From Candidatus Methylumidiphilus alinenensis (lineage in GTDB: Bacteria; Pseudomonadota; Gammaproteobacteria; Methylococcales; Methylococcaceae), in NCBI GenBank assembly GCA_003242955.1, contig QJPH01000377.1, forward strand, positions 1 through 34,536: a stretch of 34,536 nt of DNA, given 5' to 3'. Shown here piece after piece: positions 32,950 to 34,536 of this stretch. How positions within the stretch are numbered: position 1 is the stretch's first letter; each line of letters begins with the position of its first letter. The translations under genes were made by a program, and so were the position numbers. The notes beneath the pieces were generated by a model, which was not told the DNA's origin, searched no databases, and was given only the letters and a program-made list of their open reading frames with translations.

Positions 32950-34536
32950 ATGCCGAACTCAACCATGTCCAATCGCCCAGAAATTTCCTCGTTACAGCGC
33001 TTCACGATTCGCTTTTGCCTGCTGTTATTATTGTTAATTGCAGAACTGCTTGGCCTCTCGGTCAACTTCGACAATGAGGTATTTTCCTCCGATCAATCTT
33101 GGTGGACCCGGCTGGCTTATAGATTGGCGGTATTCCTGCGCATTGGACTCGCCTTCGCCGCTGTCTTTCTGTTGATGCTGTCGCCACGCCTAGTTGGCAT
33201 ACTTAAGGAAGCGCGGTATCGCGCATCAGAACACCCTTGGCGGCGCTGGCTTTTATCCCACCTTTGCGTGTTCGGTGTGTTTTATCTGGCAACGGCAACG
33301 GTATTCGCGACTGCAACCGACAGTGGGCATCTATCGGGGGGGCTCATGGGCTTGTGGGTCTGTCTTGGCATTGCCAATCTGCTTTCCTGGCTGTTGGTCA
33401 TTGAGCCTTTCGGGTTTTGGCTCACCTTGGTAAAGCGCGAGCGCTGGCCTTTGGCATTCGCCGCGCTGGCCGGCATCTTAGCCTGGCTGGTCGGGCTACT
33501 CGCGGGGGAACTTTGGAAACCGCTGGCAGAGGGTACTTTCTGGCTTTCTCATTGGTTTTTGGCCTTAGTGTATCCTGAAGTCTCATTCAACCCTACGCGT
33601 TTTATTTTGGGTACATCCAAGTTTTCTGTGGAAATCGCCCCGCAGTGTTCCGGCTACGAGGGCATCGGCTTGGTAATCGTGTTTCTAACGGTTTACCTGT
33701 GGATGTTTCGCGCTGAAATCCGTTTTCCCCACGCCTTTTGGTTATTTCCCATAGGCATCTTGGCGATCTGGTTGGCAAACGCCTTGCGCATCGCAGCTTT
33801 GATTGCCCTTGGCGATTCTTTTTCGCCAGAAATTGCCGTCGGGGGCTTTCACTCTCAAGCAGGCTGGATCAGTTTCATCGCAATCTCTTTGGGCCTGATT
33901 TGGTTGAGCCGTCGGCTGCGGCTGTTTTCGAAGCGGACCCTGATATCCATCGAACAGCGGGATGGCGGCAAGACAGTTGATTTAAGCCGTCATTCCGGCA
34001 TGGATCGCCGGAATCCAGATTGCAGGGATGCCACCAATTCAAGCCATCCATGGAGCCTAGGATCCGGCGGTCCATGCCGGAACGACGGGGAAACTCTTAA
34101 TTCAACGGTATTGACTGCTGAGGCACTACTGGTACCCGGTCTGGTGTTGATGGCTACCATCATGCTGACTTCGGCCTTATCGAGTGGTTTTGACTGGTTG
34201 TATCCTTTGCGCGTATTGACCATGGGCGTTGCCTTGTGGTCTTACCGAAGCGTCTATCGACACTGGGATTGGAGCGTGTCTTTGCCTTCGCTGTTCGTCG
34301 GCATCGCCGTATTTGTGCTGTGGATGCAACTGGAACCTCGTGCGGAACCTGGCCCGACGGCGATGGAAACGGCACTCGCCACCTTGTCGGGTGCCGAAAA
34401 GTCGATTTGGCTGGCGTTTCGCGTGATCGGTTCGGTTTTCCTGGTTCCCGTGGTCGAAGAAATGGCCTTTCGGGGTTATATGATCCGCCGTTTGGCGGGG
34501 CAGGAATTTGACGGTTCAACGCCGCCCCGTTTCACC
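32950..34536 (+). CDS. xrtE: Exosortase E fused to a CAAX-type protease, partial
   Basis: The frame opens with ATG at 32950 and stays open for 529 codons to the window edge. Residues 1-325 form a multi-span exosortase domain with the catalytic triad: Cys233 in QCSGYEGIG, Arg280 in NALRIAAL and His301 in GFHSQAGW. After a hydrophilic linker (about 330-388), more membrane spans lead to the CAAX/CPBP protease motif EEMAFRGY (Glu503, Glu504, Arg508). This fusion is the exosortase E/protease type linked with VPEID-CTERM sorting signals. Exosortases cleave and anchor exported proteins carrying such tails. The C-terminal end and any target gene lie beyond the window. Confidence 0.92.
   Translation, partial: MPNSTMSNRPEISSLQRFTIRFCLLLLLLIAELLGLSVNFDNEVFSSDQSWWTRLAYRLAVFLRIGLAFAAVFLLMLSPRLVGILKEARYRASEHPWRRWLLSHLCVFGVFYLATATVFATATDSGHLSGGLMGLWVCLGIANLLSWLLVIEPFGFWLTLVKRERWPLAFAALAGILAWLVGLLAGELWKPLAEGTFWLSHWFLALVYPEVSFNPTRFILGTSKFSVEIAPQCSGYEGIGLVIVFLTVYLWMFRAEIRFPHAFWLFPIGILAIWLANALRIAALIALGDSFSPEIAVGGFHSQAGWISFIAISLGLIWLSRRLRLFSKRTLISIEQRDGGKTVDLSRHSGMDRRNPDCRDATNSSHPWSLGSGGPCRNDGETLNSTVLTAEALLVPGLVLMATIMLTSALSSGFDWLYPLRVLTMGVALWSYRSVYRHWDWSVSLPSLFVGIAVFVLWMQLEPRAEPGPTAMETALATLSGAEKSIWLAFRVIGSVFLVPVVEEMAFRGYMIRRLAGQEFDGSTPPRFT
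33987..34088. repeat. REP-like element inserted in frame within the exosortase gene
   Basis: CCGTCATTCCGGCA (33987-34000) and TGCCGGAACGACGG (34075-34088) are inverted with one mismatch. They match the repeat family seen at 10968, 14873 and 15427. The 102 bases equal 34 codons, contain no stop in this frame, and encode Arg/Asn/Ser-rich linker residues of about 347-380. Confidence 0.7.

Noticed and set aside
33194-33433. 79-codon frame overlapping the exosortase gene
   Set aside because: It is a shadow of the exosortase E frame, which carries all the catalytic motifs.
1-34536. tRNA or rRNA genes
   Set aside because: No cloverleaf pattern with a GTTCRA T-loop and no rRNA-like stretch was recognised by eye. 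A covariance-model search would be decisive.

Overview
This window looks like chromosomal DNA from a gammaproteobacterium. It carries FabA/FabB anaerobic unsaturated fatty acid synthesis, MinCDE, SecB, Slt, TtcA, MiaA and MutL. It also has the ruvX-pyrR-pyrB-pyrC' arrangement known from Pseudomonas. The exosortase E/protease fusion at the right edge and the many small inverted-repeat elements would fit an environmental lineage such as a Methylococcales methanotroph, but that narrower placement is only a guess.

Layout. (1) 1-5385, minus strand: rhodanese-SecB-GpsA, then RuvX-PyrR-PyrB-PyrC' with a partial unknown gene running off the left edge. The PyrC' protein has lost the metal-binding HxH motif, so it is probably the structural, non-catalytic dihydroorotase homologue. 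(2) 5745-10465, plus strand: carboxy-terminal processing protease, a SAM methyltransferase, MinC-MinD-MinE, and glyoxalase II. (3) 10466-15614: an accessory stretch with a long secreted alkaline phosphatase, a secreted protein of unknown function, a degraded HigA-like antitoxin, and nested miniature elements. (4) 15615-20337, minus strand: TtcA, FabB, FabA and the lytic transglycosylase Slt. (5) 20338-27468, plus strand: a YgjP-type metallopeptidase, MazEF, MutL, HicBA, an OLD-like ATPase with Toprim, and MiaA. MutL is flanked by toxin-antitoxin pairs on both sides. The HicBA/ATPase block fills the mutL-miaA gap and is bounded by ends of one repeat family. (6) 27609-32649, minus strand: a complete type I secretion system (TolC-like, HlyD-like, ABC transporter) with a lipoprotein gene at its head. 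(7) 32950 to the right edge, plus strand: an exosortase fused to a CAAX-type protease, running off the window, with a repeat inserted in frame in its linker.

How the parts relate. The housekeeping operons are ordinary. The accessory content consists of toxin-antitoxin pairs, one candidate anti-phage nuclease, and a surface/secretion block of type I secretion plus exosortase E. At least five families of short palindromic or terminal-inverted-repeat elements lie between the genes: CAGCGTTTT ends, CGTTATACACAAGT ends, GGTGATWTCCAATA ends, a CCGTCATTCCGGCA REP-like family, and a GGGAGTGCAAGGC hairpin. No transposase gene, tRNA, rRNA or CRISPR array was recognised.
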